Positions 28,400-36,876 of a stretch of DNA of 39,763 bases are shown in pieces (position 1 is the stretch's first letter; every line of letters begins with the position of its first letter). Position numbers and translations under genes: made by a program. Under the pieces are notes generated by a model. That model was given only the letters and a program-made list of their open reading frames with translations, was not told where the DNA came from and did no database searches. This DNA comes from an uncultured Sphingomonas sp. (GTDB lineage Bacteria; Pseudomonadota; Alphaproteobacteria; Sphingomonadales; Sphingomonadaceae): positions 1 through 39,763 of the forward strand of contig NZ_CADCVZ010000027.1 of assembly GCF_902806265.1 (NCBI RefSeq), given 5' to 3'.

Positions 28400-29278
28400 T
28401 CAAGCGTGGAGCCAATGCTCCAGCAGCGTGCGGGCGATGGCGTAGGGCGGGGGCGGCAGGAACGCGGCCCCGGCTTCGTCGGCCAGAGCCGCGATGACCT
28501 CAGTGCGGGTGAACCAGCGGGCATCGTCCAGCTCGGTGGTGTCGACGGTCAGCTCCGCCCCAAGCGCCCGCGCGGTGCAGCCGATCATCAGCGACGAGGG
28601 GAAGGGCCACGGCTGGCTGGCGACGTAGCGGACGTCCGCCACCGCGATCCCCGCTTCCTCGCCGAGCTCGCGCGCGACCGCGGCTTCGATCGTCTCGCCT
28701 ACTTCGACGAACCCGGCCAATGCCGAGTAGCGGCCGGGCGGGTACTGCGGCTGGCGGCCGAGCAGGACTTGGCCGTCGTGCTCGGCGAGCATGATGACCA
28801 CCGGATCGACGCGGGGGAAGTGCTCCGCGGCGCACGTTGGGCAACGCCGCGACCAGCCGCCGCGGACGATCCCGCTGGCCGAGCCGCAGTTGGCGCAGAA
28901 GCGATGACGGCGGTGCCAATTGCCAAGGCTGAGCGCGGCGGCGAACAGCGGCGCCTCGGCCGGACCGAGCAGGCTCAAGGTGGCGAACTGCGCGCGGAAG
29001 TCGTGGCTACCGTCCGGGATCGCCGAGAAGCGCGGGCCGTCCTCCGCCAGGCCGAGGAACAGGTCGGGGGTGCGGACCGGCTGCCAGCTGAGGGTGCCGT
29101 CGGCAGTGAGTGCGGGCAGTCCGTCCTGCCACCTGAGCTCGCGTGCGTCCGCTTGTGCGGCGAGCGCGCGCAGGGCTTCGGCGTTCGGCCGCAGCAGGTC
29201 GGCGCGGTTCAGGCCCGGGCCGGAGAAAAAGGCTTCAGGCGGCAAGACGGGGCTGCCGTTCGGCGGCGAGCGCTGCAT
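28400..29278 (-). CDS. nudC: NAD(+) diphosphatase NudC
   Basis: A Nudix hydrolase that splits NAD(H) into AMP and NMN(H) and, in E. coli, removes NAD caps from RNA. The 292 residues have an N-terminal domain, a four-cysteine zinc ribbon (C128, C131, C146, C149), the Nudix box from G189 to I211 with RELGEEAGI, and the NADH-diphosphatase signature SQPWPFPSS at 221-229. ATG 29278 lies inside the end of mutY (44-bp overlap), so the two are co-transcribed. A 61-bp gap follows before the cytochrome c gene. Confidence 0.95.
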   Translation of the reverse strand: MQRSPPNGSPVLPPEAFFSGPGLNRADLLRPNAEALRALAAQADARELRWQDGLPALTADGTLSWQPVRTPDLFLGLAEDGPRFSAIPDGSHDFRAQFATLSLLGPAEAPLFAAALSLGNWHRRHRFCANCGSASGIVRGGWSRRCPTCAAEHFPRVDPVVIMLAEHDGQVLLGRQPQYPPGRYSALAGFVEVGETIEAAVARELGEEAGIAVADVRYVASQPWPFPSSLMIGCTARALGAELTVDTTELDDARWFTRTEVIAALADEAGAAFLPPPPYAIARTLLEHWLHA

Positions 29279-30227
29279 CGACGGCGCGGCGGTAAAGAGT
29301 CGGGAGGCCGGCTTCGTCCAGCCGGTCCAGCGGCTGCCACCAGCCGTCGTCCGCCGCCGCCTCGACGACCAGCAGGTCGAGCGAGAAATGGGTGAAGATG
29401 TGGCGGACGGCGGCGAGCGGCTGCACCGCCGGCCGGGCCTCGTTCCACTCGGGTCCGGGAAGCGCAGCCATGCCGCCCAGCAGCCCCCGCGCCGGCCGGC
29501 GGACCAGGCGCACTTCGTCGCCCTGCCGACACCACCAGGCGATCCCGAAGCGATGCGGGCGCTGGCGCTTGATCGGCCTGGCCGGGAACGCCTCGGGAGT
29601 GCCCAGCGCGTAAGCCTGGCAGCCGTCTCGAAGCGGACAGCTGGGGCAGTCGGGCGCCTTGGGCCGGCAGATCGTTGCGCCCAAGTCCATCAGCGCCTGG
29701 GTGAAGTCGCCACCGCCGCTGCCGACGGGCAGCATTGCCGCAGCACGGGCCGGAACGTCGGCCTTGCCCGAAAGTGCGAACAAGCGGGCGATCACCCGCT
29801 CGACATTTGTGTCCACCGCCACGCAGTCCGCGCCAAAGGCGATCGCTGCGACCGCGGCAGCGGTGTAGGCGCCCACGCCGGGGAGCTTGCGTAGTTCGGC
29901 CTCAGTCGTGGGAAAGCCGCCCAGCCGCGCCACCTCCCTGGCGCAGGCGTGGAGGTTGCGGGCGCGGGCGTAGTAGCCGAGGCCCGCCCATTCGGCGAAC
30001 ACCGCTTCCTCCGGCGCAGCCGCCAGCGCCTCCACCGTCGGCCAGCGCTCCAGGAAGCGGGCGTAGCGCGGCGCGACGGCGGCAACGGTGGTCTGTTGCA
30101 GCATCACCTCGGACAGCCACACCCGGTAAGGATCGGTCGGCAGTTCGCCCGGCCGCGAGCGCCAGGGCAGCTCGCGGGCGTGCTGGCGATAGTGGTGGAG
30201 AAGTCGGTCGGCCGCGCTGGCGTGCAT
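29235..30227 (-). CDS. mutY: A/G-specific adenine glycosylase MutY
   Basis: A base-excision-repair enzyme that removes adenine opposite 8-oxoguanine. The 330 residues show catalytic E40 (LSEVMLQQTT), the HhH LPGVGAYTAAA at 115-125, D139 (VDTNVERV) and the Fe-S cluster cysteines C187, C194, C197 and C203 (C-x6-C-x2-C-x5-C), followed by a Nudix-like C-terminal domain that reads 8-oxoG. ATG 30227 is chosen from family length although the frame is open further. Only 27 bp separate it from divergent dciA. It overlaps nudC by 44 bp. Confidence 0.96.
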   Translation of the reverse strand: MHASAADRLLHHYRQHARELPWRSRPGELPTDPYRVWLSEVMLQQTTVAAVAPRYARFLERWPTVEALAAAPEEAVFAEWAGLGYYARARNLHACAREVARLGGFPTTEAELRKLPGVGAYTAAAVAAIAFGADCVAVDTNVERVIARLFALSGKADVPARAAAMLPVGSGGGDFTQALMDLGATICRPKAPDCPSCPLRDGCQAYALGTPEAFPARPIKRQRPHRFGIAWWCRQGDEVRLVRRPARGLLGGMAALPGPEWNEARPAVQPLAAVRHIFTHFSLDLLVVEAAADDGWWQPLDRLDEAGLPTLYRRAVDAALAAERQPRLAA

Positions 30228-30254
30228 GGCGGGCCTATGGCATGACCGCGCCCG

Positions 30255-30800
30255 ATGGCGAAGCGAAACACCACCGACGAGGCTCCACGGCAGGGCCGGG
30301 TGCGCGCGGCCGGCGAGATCGTCGGTGCGGTCGGGGGCATGGCGTTCAAGCGCTTCGGCTTCGTCCAGGGCGCGGTGGTCAGCCGCTGGCGGGAGATCGT
30401 GGGCGAGCGCTACGCCCGGGTGTCCACGCCCGAGTGCATCCGCTTCCCGGCGGGCAAGAAGGCGGGCGGAACGCTGACCCTGCTGGTCGAGGGGGCCCAT
30501 GCGCCACTGATGCAACACCTTGCCCCGACCATCACCGAGCGGGTCAATCGCTTCTTCGGCTACGAAGCGGTGGTAAAGATCGCCTTTCGCCAGGGCACGC
30601 CTGCCAAGCAGGCTCCGCGCCCGTCTCGGCCCGCCGCCACCGCCGTGCCGCGAGAGCTTGGCGAGGGGCTGCGCGCCATTGCCGACCCCGAGCTGCGCAC
30701 GGTGCTCGAGTCCCTGGCGGGCAAGCTCGATTCCACCAACGGGCTGCCGCGGATCAACGCCGCGGCGCCACTGCCCAAACCGATCAACAATCCGGAGTGA
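30255..30800 (+). CDS. DciA-like DUF721 protein
   Basis: A 181-residue DUF721 protein. The N-terminal domain contains the VQGAVVSRWREIVGERYARVSTP segment and LTLLVEGAHAPLMQHLAPTITERVN, which match DciA, the loader of the replicative helicase DnaB in bacteria lacking DnaC. The C-terminal half is Pro/Ala-rich and probably disordered. The family assignment is good; a helicase-loading role is inferred from the family. It begins 27 bp from divergent mutY, and the DsbA-like gene follows after 9 bp. Confidence 0.85.
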   Translation: MAKRNTTDEAPRQGRVRAAGEIVGAVGGMAFKRFGFVQGAVVSRWREIVGERYARVSTPECIRFPAGKKAGGTLTLLVEGAHAPLMQHLAPTITERVNRFFGYEAVVKIAFRQGTPAKQAPRPSRPAATAVPRELGEGLRAIADPELRTVLESLAGKLDSTNGLPRINAAAPLPKPINNPE

Positions 30801-30809
30801 CGTGAAGCC

Positions 30810-31559
30810 ATGAAGAAGCTAAGCCTTTTTGCCGCGGCCTTGCTGGTGTCGGCGTGCGGCGGCGAGGGGAGCAACACTACCGCCGCGACCTCCAACGCGC
30901 CGCTGGAGCAGGTGGCGGCGCCGAACGGCGGGGACTGGACCAGGACGGTTACGCAGACGCCCGAGGGTGGGATGCTCCTGGGCAATCCGAATGCCTCGGT
31001 GAAGGTGGTCGAGTTCGGCTCCATGACCTGCCACATCTGTCAGGAATTCGCGGCCGAGGGCGAGCCCAAGCTGGTCGAGAACTACGTCAAGTCGGGCCAG
31101 GTGTCCTACGAGTTCCGCAACTTCGTACGCGATCCGCTGGACATCAGCATGTCGCTGATCACCCGCTGCGCCGGCGCCACGCCGCAATTCTTCCAGCTGA
31201 CCAGCGCGCTCTACGCCGAGCAGCCACGCATCCTGGAGCAGGTGCAGAAGGTTCCGCCGCAGCAGCTGCAGGCGCTGCAATCGGCATCGCCGGCGCAGCA
31301 GTTCGGGCAGTTCGCGCAGTTTGCGGGACTGCAGGCCTGGGCCGCGCAGCGGGGGCTGCCGTCGGCTAGGACCTCGCAATGCCTAGCGAACCAGGCGGAA
31401 GCGGAGCGGCTGGTGCAGATGACCAGCGATGCCAGCAGCCAGCATGAGGTCACGGGAACGCCGACCTTCCTGCTGGACGGCGAAGTCGCTGCGCCGCCGC
31501 AGGCCGGGCAGACCCACTGGCAGAACCTGGAGCGGCAGATCCGGGGAGCGCTCGGCTAA
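30810..31559 (+). CDS. DsbA-family thiol oxidoreductase, predicted lipoprotein
   Basis: A 249-residue thioredoxin-fold protein. The signal peptide ends in LVSAC with lipobox C16. The DsbA core has an active site CHIC at 74-77 after VKVVEFGSMT, and the cis-proline loop GTPTFL at 216-221. A second cysteine pair, C110 and C191, could form a structural disulfide. A linker of about 35 residues separates the lipid anchor from the domain. Related sphingomonad proteins handle periplasmic disulfides, but whether this one oxidises or isomerises is not clear. It is probably co-transcribed with dciA. Confidence 0.87.
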   Translation: MKKLSLFAAALLVSACGGEGSNTTAATSNAPLEQVAAPNGGDWTRTVTQTPEGGMLLGNPNASVKVVEFGSMTCHICQEFAAEGEPKLVENYVKSGQVSYEFRNFVRDPLDISMSLITRCAGATPQFFQLTSALYAEQPRILEQVQKVPPQQLQALQSASPAQQFGQFAQFAGLQAWAAQRGLPSARTSQCLANQAEAERLVQMTSDASSQHEVTGTPTFLLDGEVAAPPQAGQTHWQNLERQIRGALG

Positions 31560-31578
31560 GGCCGGGGAGGTCCCATTT

Positions 31579-31618
31579 CGCCGGCCGGCCTAGGCGCAAA
31601 GGCCTGCTCCGGCCGGCG
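31579..31618 (+). terminator. Strong hairpin after the DsbA-like gene
   Basis: CGCCGGCCGG (31579-31588) and CCGGCCGGCG (31609-31618) are perfect 10-bp inverted arms with a 20-nt loop, 19 nt past the stop codon. No T-run follows, so it may protect mRNA ends or assist factor-dependent termination rather than act alone. Confidence 0.5.
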
Positions 31619-31708
31619 ACGTGCGGTCCCAAGCATTGGCCGCAGCAGCAGGTGAACCGATCGATCGTGCCCATCTAACAAGTTCTATCGCTGAATACGG
31701 CCCGCTTA

Positions 31709-31727
31709 TTGCGAACGTCTCTCATTA
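31709..31727 (+). promoter_or_regulatory. Fur-box-like site upstream of the TonB receptor
   Basis: TTGCGAACGTCTCTCATTA resembles Fur operators of the TTGCGAATGATTCTCATTA kind and lies 50 nt before the receptor start, where iron repression would be expected. The match is imperfect. The rest of the 31560-31777 gap holds the hairpin above and an AT-richer stretch likely to be the promoter. Confidence 0.45.
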
Positions 31728-31777
31728 GCTTTAGCAACTAGCCGACCAGCGAATCCAATCGTTCAAGGGGAAGGCAG

Positions 31778-33901
31778 TTGCATATCGTCGTTCGCGCCCT
31801 CGCTGGCGCCACCTCTTTGTTCGCCCTCAGCACCGCCGCAGCCGCGGCTGAAGCCACGGACCGGGCTGCCGTCGCCGCCATCGAGGCGGGAGCGGAGGCC
31901 CAGGACGATCAGCAGACCATCGTCGTCACCGGCCAGCGCGGGGAGTATGGGATCAAGTCCACGAGCACCGCCACCAGAACAGACACGCTGCTGCGCAACG
32001 TGCCCCAAGCCATGTCGGTGGTGTCCGAAGCGCAGATCGAAGATCAATCGCTGCGCTCGATCGCCGACCTGTTGCTGTTCGTGCCCGGCGCGACGCCCGG
32101 AACCGGCGAAAGCAACCGCGACCAGCTGACGCTGCGGGGCAACAACACGACCGCTGACTTCTTCGTCGATGGCCTGCGTGACGATGCGCAGTACTTCCGC
32201 GACTTCTACAATCTTGACCGGGTGGAGGTGCTGAAGGGTCCCAACGCGATGATCTTCGGCCGCGGCGGCGGGGGCGGGATCATCAACCGAGTGACCAAGC
32301 GCGCCAGCCTGTCGAGCGGGCAGCAGTTCATCATCAGCCGCGACAGCGAGGGCGGCACGCGCGGCACCGCCGATGTGGATTTGCCGGTGACCGGCGCCGT
32401 TGGCGTGCGCGTCAACAGCGTCTGGGAGAAGGGCGACAGCTTCCGCCGCGACACCGAGATGGAGCGCTACGGCATCAACCCGACAATCGGCTTCGTCGCC
32501 GGGCCGGACACCAGGATCGACCTGTCGTATGAATATTTCCACGACCGGCGGACGACCGACCGCGGGATCCCGTCGCGGCGCGGGCGGCCGCTGGAGGGCT
32601 ATGACCGGACCTTCTTCGGCAATCCCGAGGCGAGCTGGTCCGATGCGGACGTGCAGATCGCCAGCCTGAGCGCGGAGCACGGGTTCAGCGACGCGCTCAA
32701 GGTCCGGCACCGCACGCAGCTCGCCGACTACGACAAATTCTATCAGAACGTGTTTCCGAGCAGTGCGGTGGGTCCGGGGACGGACACGCTGACCGTCGGC
32801 GCTTACAACAGCCGCAACGACCGGCGGAACCTGATCAGCCAGACCGACCTGATCTGGACCGGCCAGCTGCTGGGCATCGACCAGACCCTACTGGTCGGGT
32901 TCGAAGCGGGACGCCAGCGCAGCCGCAACCAGCGGCTGTCGGGCACGATCGCCGACGGGAACAGCGTGTCGTTGGACGATCCGGTCGTGAAGCGGACAAT
33001 CAGCTACGCGCGGGGCGCCAGCGATGCCGACAACCGGACCAGTGCCACCTTCGCGGCGGGCTATGTCCAGACGCAGCTGCGCCCGACCGATACGCTGGAG
33101 ATCGTCGCCGGTCTGCGGTTCGACCGCTTTCGGCTGAGCGTGGACGACGAGCGGCCCGAAGTGGCGACCTTTACCCGCACCGACCGGCTATGGTCGCCGC
33201 GGCTGGGACTGGTGTTCAAGCCGGCGAACAAACTGTCCCTCTACGGCAGCTACTCGCGCTCCTACCTGCCGCAGTCGGGCGAGCAGTTCAGCGGGCTCAA
33301 CCCGGCCACCGCAGCGCTGAAGCCCGAGCGCTTCGACAATATCGAGGTCGGGGCCAAGTGGGAGCCGGTGGACGGGCTGCTGGCGACAGCGGCGATCTAC
33401 CAACTCGACCGCACCAACACCCAGGCCCGCGACTCGTTGGACCGGGTCGTCCTGACCGGCGCAACCCGGACCCGCGGGGTCGAACTCGGTTTGGAGCGGA
33501 GCATCACCGACGAGTGGCAGGTGTCGGGGGGATATGCGCTTCAGGACTCGGGGATCACAGAGGCTACGACCGCCTGTGTCAGCGGAAGCTGCGACGTGCC
33601 GCTGGTGCCGCGGCACAGCTTCTCGCTGTGGACGAAGTATCAGTTCACCAAGCCGTTCGCCGCAGGGCTGGGCGTGCTTGCCAGGTCGCGGAGCTATGCT
33701 TCGATCAGCAATGCGGTGGAGCTGCCGGGCTACGCACGGCTCGACGGCGCGCTCTACTATCGGCTGACCCCGGGGATCGAAGCGCAGCTCAACGTCGAGA
33801 ATTTGCTGAACCGCGACTACTTCCCGACCGCGCACAACGACAACAACATCGCGCCGGGTGCGCCGCGGACGGCACGGCTGACGTTGCGGGCGGATTTCTG
33901 A
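31778..33901 (+). CDS. TonB-dependent siderophore receptor
   Basis: A 707-residue outer-membrane receptor that imports ferric siderophores with TonB energy. A signal peptide (ALAGATSLFALSTAAAAA) is followed by a TonB box-like TIVVTGQR at about 47-54, the plug domain (about 60-180) with VPQAMSVVSEAQI, DFFVDGLRDDAQYFRDFYNL and VEVLKGPNAMIFGRGGGGGIIN, and a 22-strand barrel ending in LTLRADF with terminal Phe. Its style is that of Fiu/FcuA-like catecholate or hydroxamate receptors; the ligand is unknown. The start is TTG at 31778, close after GGGGAAGG. A Fur-box-like site lies upstream. Confidence 0.92.
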   Translation: MHIVVRALAGATSLFALSTAAAAAEATDRAAVAAIEAGAEAQDDQQTIVVTGQRGEYGIKSTSTATRTDTLLRNVPQAMSVVSEAQIEDQSLRSIADLLLFVPGATPGTGESNRDQLTLRGNNTTADFFVDGLRDDAQYFRDFYNLDRVEVLKGPNAMIFGRGGGGGIINRVTKRASLSSGQQFIISRDSEGGTRGTADVDLPVTGAVGVRVNSVWEKGDSFRRDTEMERYGINPTIGFVAGPDTRIDLSYEYFHDRRTTDRGIPSRRGRPLEGYDRTFFGNPEASWSDADVQIASLSAEHGFSDALKVRHRTQLADYDKFYQNVFPSSAVGPGTDTLTVGAYNSRNDRRNLISQTDLIWTGQLLGIDQTLLVGFEAGRQRSRNQRLSGTIADGNSVSLDDPVVKRTISYARGASDADNRTSATFAAGYVQTQLRPTDTLEIVAGLRFDRFRLSVDDERPEVATFTRTDRLWSPRLGLVFKPANKLSLYGSYSRSYLPQSGEQFSGLNPATAALKPERFDNIEVGAKWEPVDGLLATAAIYQLDRTNTQARDSLDRVVLTGATRTRGVELGLERSITDEWQVSGGYALQDSGITEATTACVSGSCDVPLVPRHSFSLWTKYQFTKPFAAGLGVLARSRSYASISNAVELPGYARLDGALYYRLTPGIEAQLNVENLLNRDYFPTAHNDNNIAPGAPRTARLTLRADF

Positions 33902-33910
33902 GCCGGGGTA

Positions 33911-35377
33911 CTAAGCCGTCAGCTCGTCCGCCCGTGCCTTGATGCGGCGAAGGTCTTCGACGAAGCGGGCGCGCTCGGCCGCCTTGCGGTCCTCTTCCGG
34001 GATGCGGAGGAGGAAGGAAGGGTGCACCGTCACCCAGCATTCGCTGCCGTCGACCAGGGTCAGCGGAGCCTCGCGCGCGCGGCTGATGGTCACCGTCTTG
34101 CCGGTGAGCGACCGGGCGGCGGTGGCGCCAAGGGCGACGGTGAGCGGCGGCTTAATCAGCGCGCGTTCCTGCTCCTGCCACCAGCGGCAGGCCTCGATCT
34201 CCCCGGCGTCCGGCTTGGAATGGATCCGCCGCTTGCCACGCGCCTCGAACTTGAAGTGCTTGACGGCATTGGTGACGTAGGTCTGCGAGCGGTCGATCCC
34301 GGCTTGCTGGAGCGACGCGTCGAACAACTGGCCGGCGGGGCCGATGAAGGGACGGCCGGCAAGGTCCTCCTGGTCGCCTGGCTGCTCGCCGACGAACAGG
34401 ATGGCGGCGTCGAGCGGCCCTTCGCCGAACACCGTCTGCGTGCCGCACTTGTAGAGGTCGCAGCGGGTGCACTGCCGCGCTTCGGCCAGCAGCCCTTCCC
34501 AGGCCGCGCGGAGATTGCCCCCGGGCTCGATCCGGCGCTCGGCTTCGAGCGCGCCCGCCATGCCGGCCTCAGCCGCCGACCGATCGATCATCTCCACCTC
34601 CCTCGCCCGCGCGCCGGCAATCAGTGGAGCGATCAACGCGCTTTCCGGCATGTTGCGCCAATATTTCTTGGGCATCTCCTTGGTCATGGCTTTGACCTTG
34701 AGCCGGGCCGGGTTGAAGACCGATGCGTAGTAGGTCTTCCATGTCTCCTCGAGCGGGTCGCCGCCGGGCGCGTCCGCCTTGGTCGCACCCGGACCTTCGG
34801 TCAGCGTCGTCCCGTTCCAATGGATGCTGAGCTCGGGCGTCAGGATCGACCAGCGCATGTTGGCGAAGCGACGCACGAAGAAACCGGCCTCGCGCCGGAC
34901 GATATGGTGCTCGGGCTCGAACCAGGCCACGAAACGTGTCTTGTTGTCCTCCTCCTCGACTTCGCGGAAGCGGACGAAGGCGTGCATCTTGTGCGCGTCG
35001 CGGCGCACCTCCTTGGCAAGCCGCTCGAGCCGGTCGAGCAGCGGGTCGGCGCGGTCCTCCATCGCCTTGCGGTTGCCCTGCAGCTTCCACAGCATGGCGT
35101 AGAGCAGGCCGAAGCGCTCCGGGTCGGAATGGCATACGACCGCCTTGGCCAAGTCGACGAACTGGCGGAGCACGGAGAAGCTCGGTGCGGCCGGGGGGCG
35201 TGGCGCGTCGCCGCCGAACAGGTCGCCGACGCCGCCCTCGACGATCCAGACTACCCGTTCAGGGGCAGTGCCGGCTTCGATCAGGTCGCGGGCGGCATCG
35301 CGCCAGCCGTCGAAATCATCGGCCGCGGCGAGGGTGATGCGAACCGGCTGATCGGCCGAGCGACCGGCGATGCTCAT
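33911..35377 (-). CDS. udgX: DUF4130 / UdgX-type uracil-DNA glycosylase fusion
   Basis: A 488-residue two-domain protein. Residues about 1-275 are a DUF4130 (TIGR03915-type) domain of unknown function, with HKMHAFVRFREV and WSILTPELSIHWN. Residues about 290-488 are a family-4-like uracil-DNA glycosylase of the UdgX group: GEQPGDQED at 330-338, the R-loop KRRIHSKP at 382-389, and HPSFLLR at 452-458. Cysteines C303, C306 and C397 are candidate Fe-S ligands. UdgX is known to form a covalent bond to the uracil site through the histidine of KRRIH (here H386), leaving the protein tethered to DNA. It normally sits beside the radical SAM gene found at 36873-38117; here a glycosidase gene lies between. 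Confidence 0.92.
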   Translation of the reverse strand: MSIAGRSADQPVRITLAAADDFDGWRDAARDLIEAGTAPERVVWIVEGGVGDLFGGDAPRPPAAPSFSVLRQFVDLAKAVVCHSDPERFGLLYAMLWKLQGNRKAMEDRADPLLDRLERLAKEVRRDAHKMHAFVRFREVEEEDNKTRFVAWFEPEHHIVRREAGFFVRRFANMRWSILTPELSIHWNGTTLTEGPGATKADAPGGDPLEETWKTYYASVFNPARLKVKAMTKEMPKKYWRNMPESALIAPLIAGARAREVEMIDRSAAEAGMAGALEAERRIEPGGNLRAAWEGLLAEARQCTRCDLYKCGTQTVFGEGPLDAAILFVGEQPGDQEDLAGRPFIGPAGQLFDASLQQAGIDRSQTYVTNAVKHFKFEARGKRRIHSKPDAGEIEACRWWQEQERALIKPPLTVALGATAARSLTGKTVTISRAREAPLTLVDGSECWVTVHPSFLLRIPEEDRKAAERARFVEDLRRIKARADELTA

Positions 35378-35427
35378 GAAGCGAGCACTGGCAACTTCGG
35401 CGTGACCGGCGGGTTGGGCCCGCGTCC

Positions 35428-36876
35428 ATGTTGCTCCAGATCGGCTTTGCGCCTTCCATCGACTTCGACCGCGAACGCGGCCCGCTCCCGTGGATCACGG
35501 TCGCGCCCGGGGCATCTTACTTCGTTAACGAGCGGGGCCAGCCATGGACCCCCATCGGGCAGAACGACGCGATCAGCTGGCCGGAACTGGCCGGCCTGTT
35601 CCGTCGGCGCGACCTCCCGAGCGTGGAGGCGCACCTGCGCTGGCTCCGCGCGCACGGGGTCACCTGCCTGCGGCTGATGCTGGAATATGCGCAGGTGCGG
35701 CATCGCTATTTCGAGCGCCCGGCGGGGCGTTTCGTTCCAGCCATGGTGCAGCTGTGGGACGACCTGTTCGCCATGTGCGAGCGAGTCGGGCTGCGCATCC
35801 TGCTGACGCCGGTCGATACCTTCTGGATGTGGCTGCACTGGCGGCATCACCCGTGGAATGCGGCGAACGGCGGACCGCTCGGCTCGATGCGGCAGTGCCT
35901 GCTGTGCCCCGCCACGCGCGAGCTGATCAAGGGCCGGCTGGAGTTCGCGGTGCGGCGCTGGGGCGGCTCGGGCGCGCTGTTCGCATGGGACCTGTGGAAC
36001 GAGATTCATCCCGCGCACAGCGGGGACGAGGTCGGCGGGTGGGACGAGTTCATCCACGACCTGTCGAGCCATGTCCGCGGGCTGGAGTTGCAGCTCTACG
36101 GGCGCTCGCACCCGCAGACCGTGTCGCTGTTCGGGCCGGAGCTGGAGCTGAAGCCGCACCTGCCGATGCGACCCTCGGTGTTCCGCCACACCGACCTCGA
36201 TTTCGCGACCCTGCACATCTACGCCAAGGGCACGATCGACAACCCGCGCGATACGGTCGCGCCGGCCGTGGCGATGGGCGATATCGTGCGGGAGGCGCTA
36301 GCCGAGATCGCCGACGGGCGTCCGTTCCTCGACACCGAGCATGGGCCGATCCATGCGTTCAAGGACCGCAAGCGGACGCTGCCGGAAGCGTTCGACGACG
36401 AGTATTTCCGGCATCTGGCCTGGGCTCATCTGGCGTCGGGTGGCGCGGGCGGCGGGATGCGTTGGCCCAACCGCAGCCCGCATGTGCTGACTGCCGGCAT
36501 GCGGGCGGCGCAGAAGGCGATGGCGGGCTTCTTGCCGCTGGTCGACTGGACGCGATTTCGGCGGCGCAATCTCAACGACGAGGTGCGTATGCGGCACTTT
36601 CATGCCTTCGCCTGTGGTGACGAGCGGCAGGCGGTGCTGTGGCTGCTGCGGCGGAACGCGCTTGGTGCAGGCGGGCGGGTGCGGACGGACGCGGTTCCGG
36701 TCGAGGCGAAGGTCAGCCTGCCGGGCCTTGCCAATGGCGAGTATCGGCTACGCGGCTGGAACACGTCGGCTGGTGCCGTCGTCGAGGAACAGCGGGTTCA
36801 GGTTTCCGGCGGCGTGCTTCGGTTCACCTCGACCCCGATCGTCGCCGACCGCGCCTTCGCGATCGTGCCGGCCTAG
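35428..36876 (+). CDS. GH-A clan glycoside hydrolase (GH5-like)
   Basis: A 482-residue glycosidase. The (beta/alpha)8 barrel motifs are visible: WLRAHGVTCLRLMLEYAQ, AWDLWNEIHP with acid/base E192, and RPFLDTEHGP with nucleophile E304, as in cellulases and mannanases of GH5 and relatives. A C-terminal beta-rich region (about 400-482) could be a small sugar-binding or sandwich domain. No signal peptide is seen, so it is probably cytoplasmic, which is unusual for polysaccharide hydrolysis; an oligosaccharide substrate is possible. It starts 50 bp from divergent udgX, and its stop overlaps the stop of the opposing rSAM gene inside CTAG. Confidence 0.75.
   Translation: MLLQIGFAPSIDFDRERGPLPWITVAPGASYFVNERGQPWTPIGQNDAISWPELAGLFRRRDLPSVEAHLRWLRAHGVTCLRLMLEYAQVRHRYFERPAGRFVPAMVQLWDDLFAMCERVGLRILLTPVDTFWMWLHWRHHPWNAANGGPLGSMRQCLLCPATRELIKGRLEFAVRRWGGSGALFAWDLWNEIHPAHSGDEVGGWDEFIHDLSSHVRGLELQLYGRSHPQTVSLFGPELELKPHLPMRPSVFRHTDLDFATLHIYAKGTIDNPRDTVAPAVAMGDIVREALAEIADGRPFLDTEHGPIHAFKDRKRTLPEAFDDEYFRHLAWAHLASGGAGGGMRWPNRSPHVLTAGMRAAQKAMAGFLPLVDWTRFRRRNLNDEVRMRHFHAFACGDERQAVLWLLRRNALGAGGRVRTDAVPVEAKVSLPGLANGEYRLRGWNTSAGAVVEEQRVQVSGGVLRFTSTPIVADRAFAIVPA

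Noticed and set aside
35378-35427. Possible LexA site upstream of udgX
   Set aside because: The 50-bp gap has no match to the box, so only the rSAM gene of the pair shows it.
34022-35677. 551-codon plus-strand frame across udgX
   Set aside because: Antisense to the motif-complete UdgX fusion, and it runs into the glycosidase gene in another frame.
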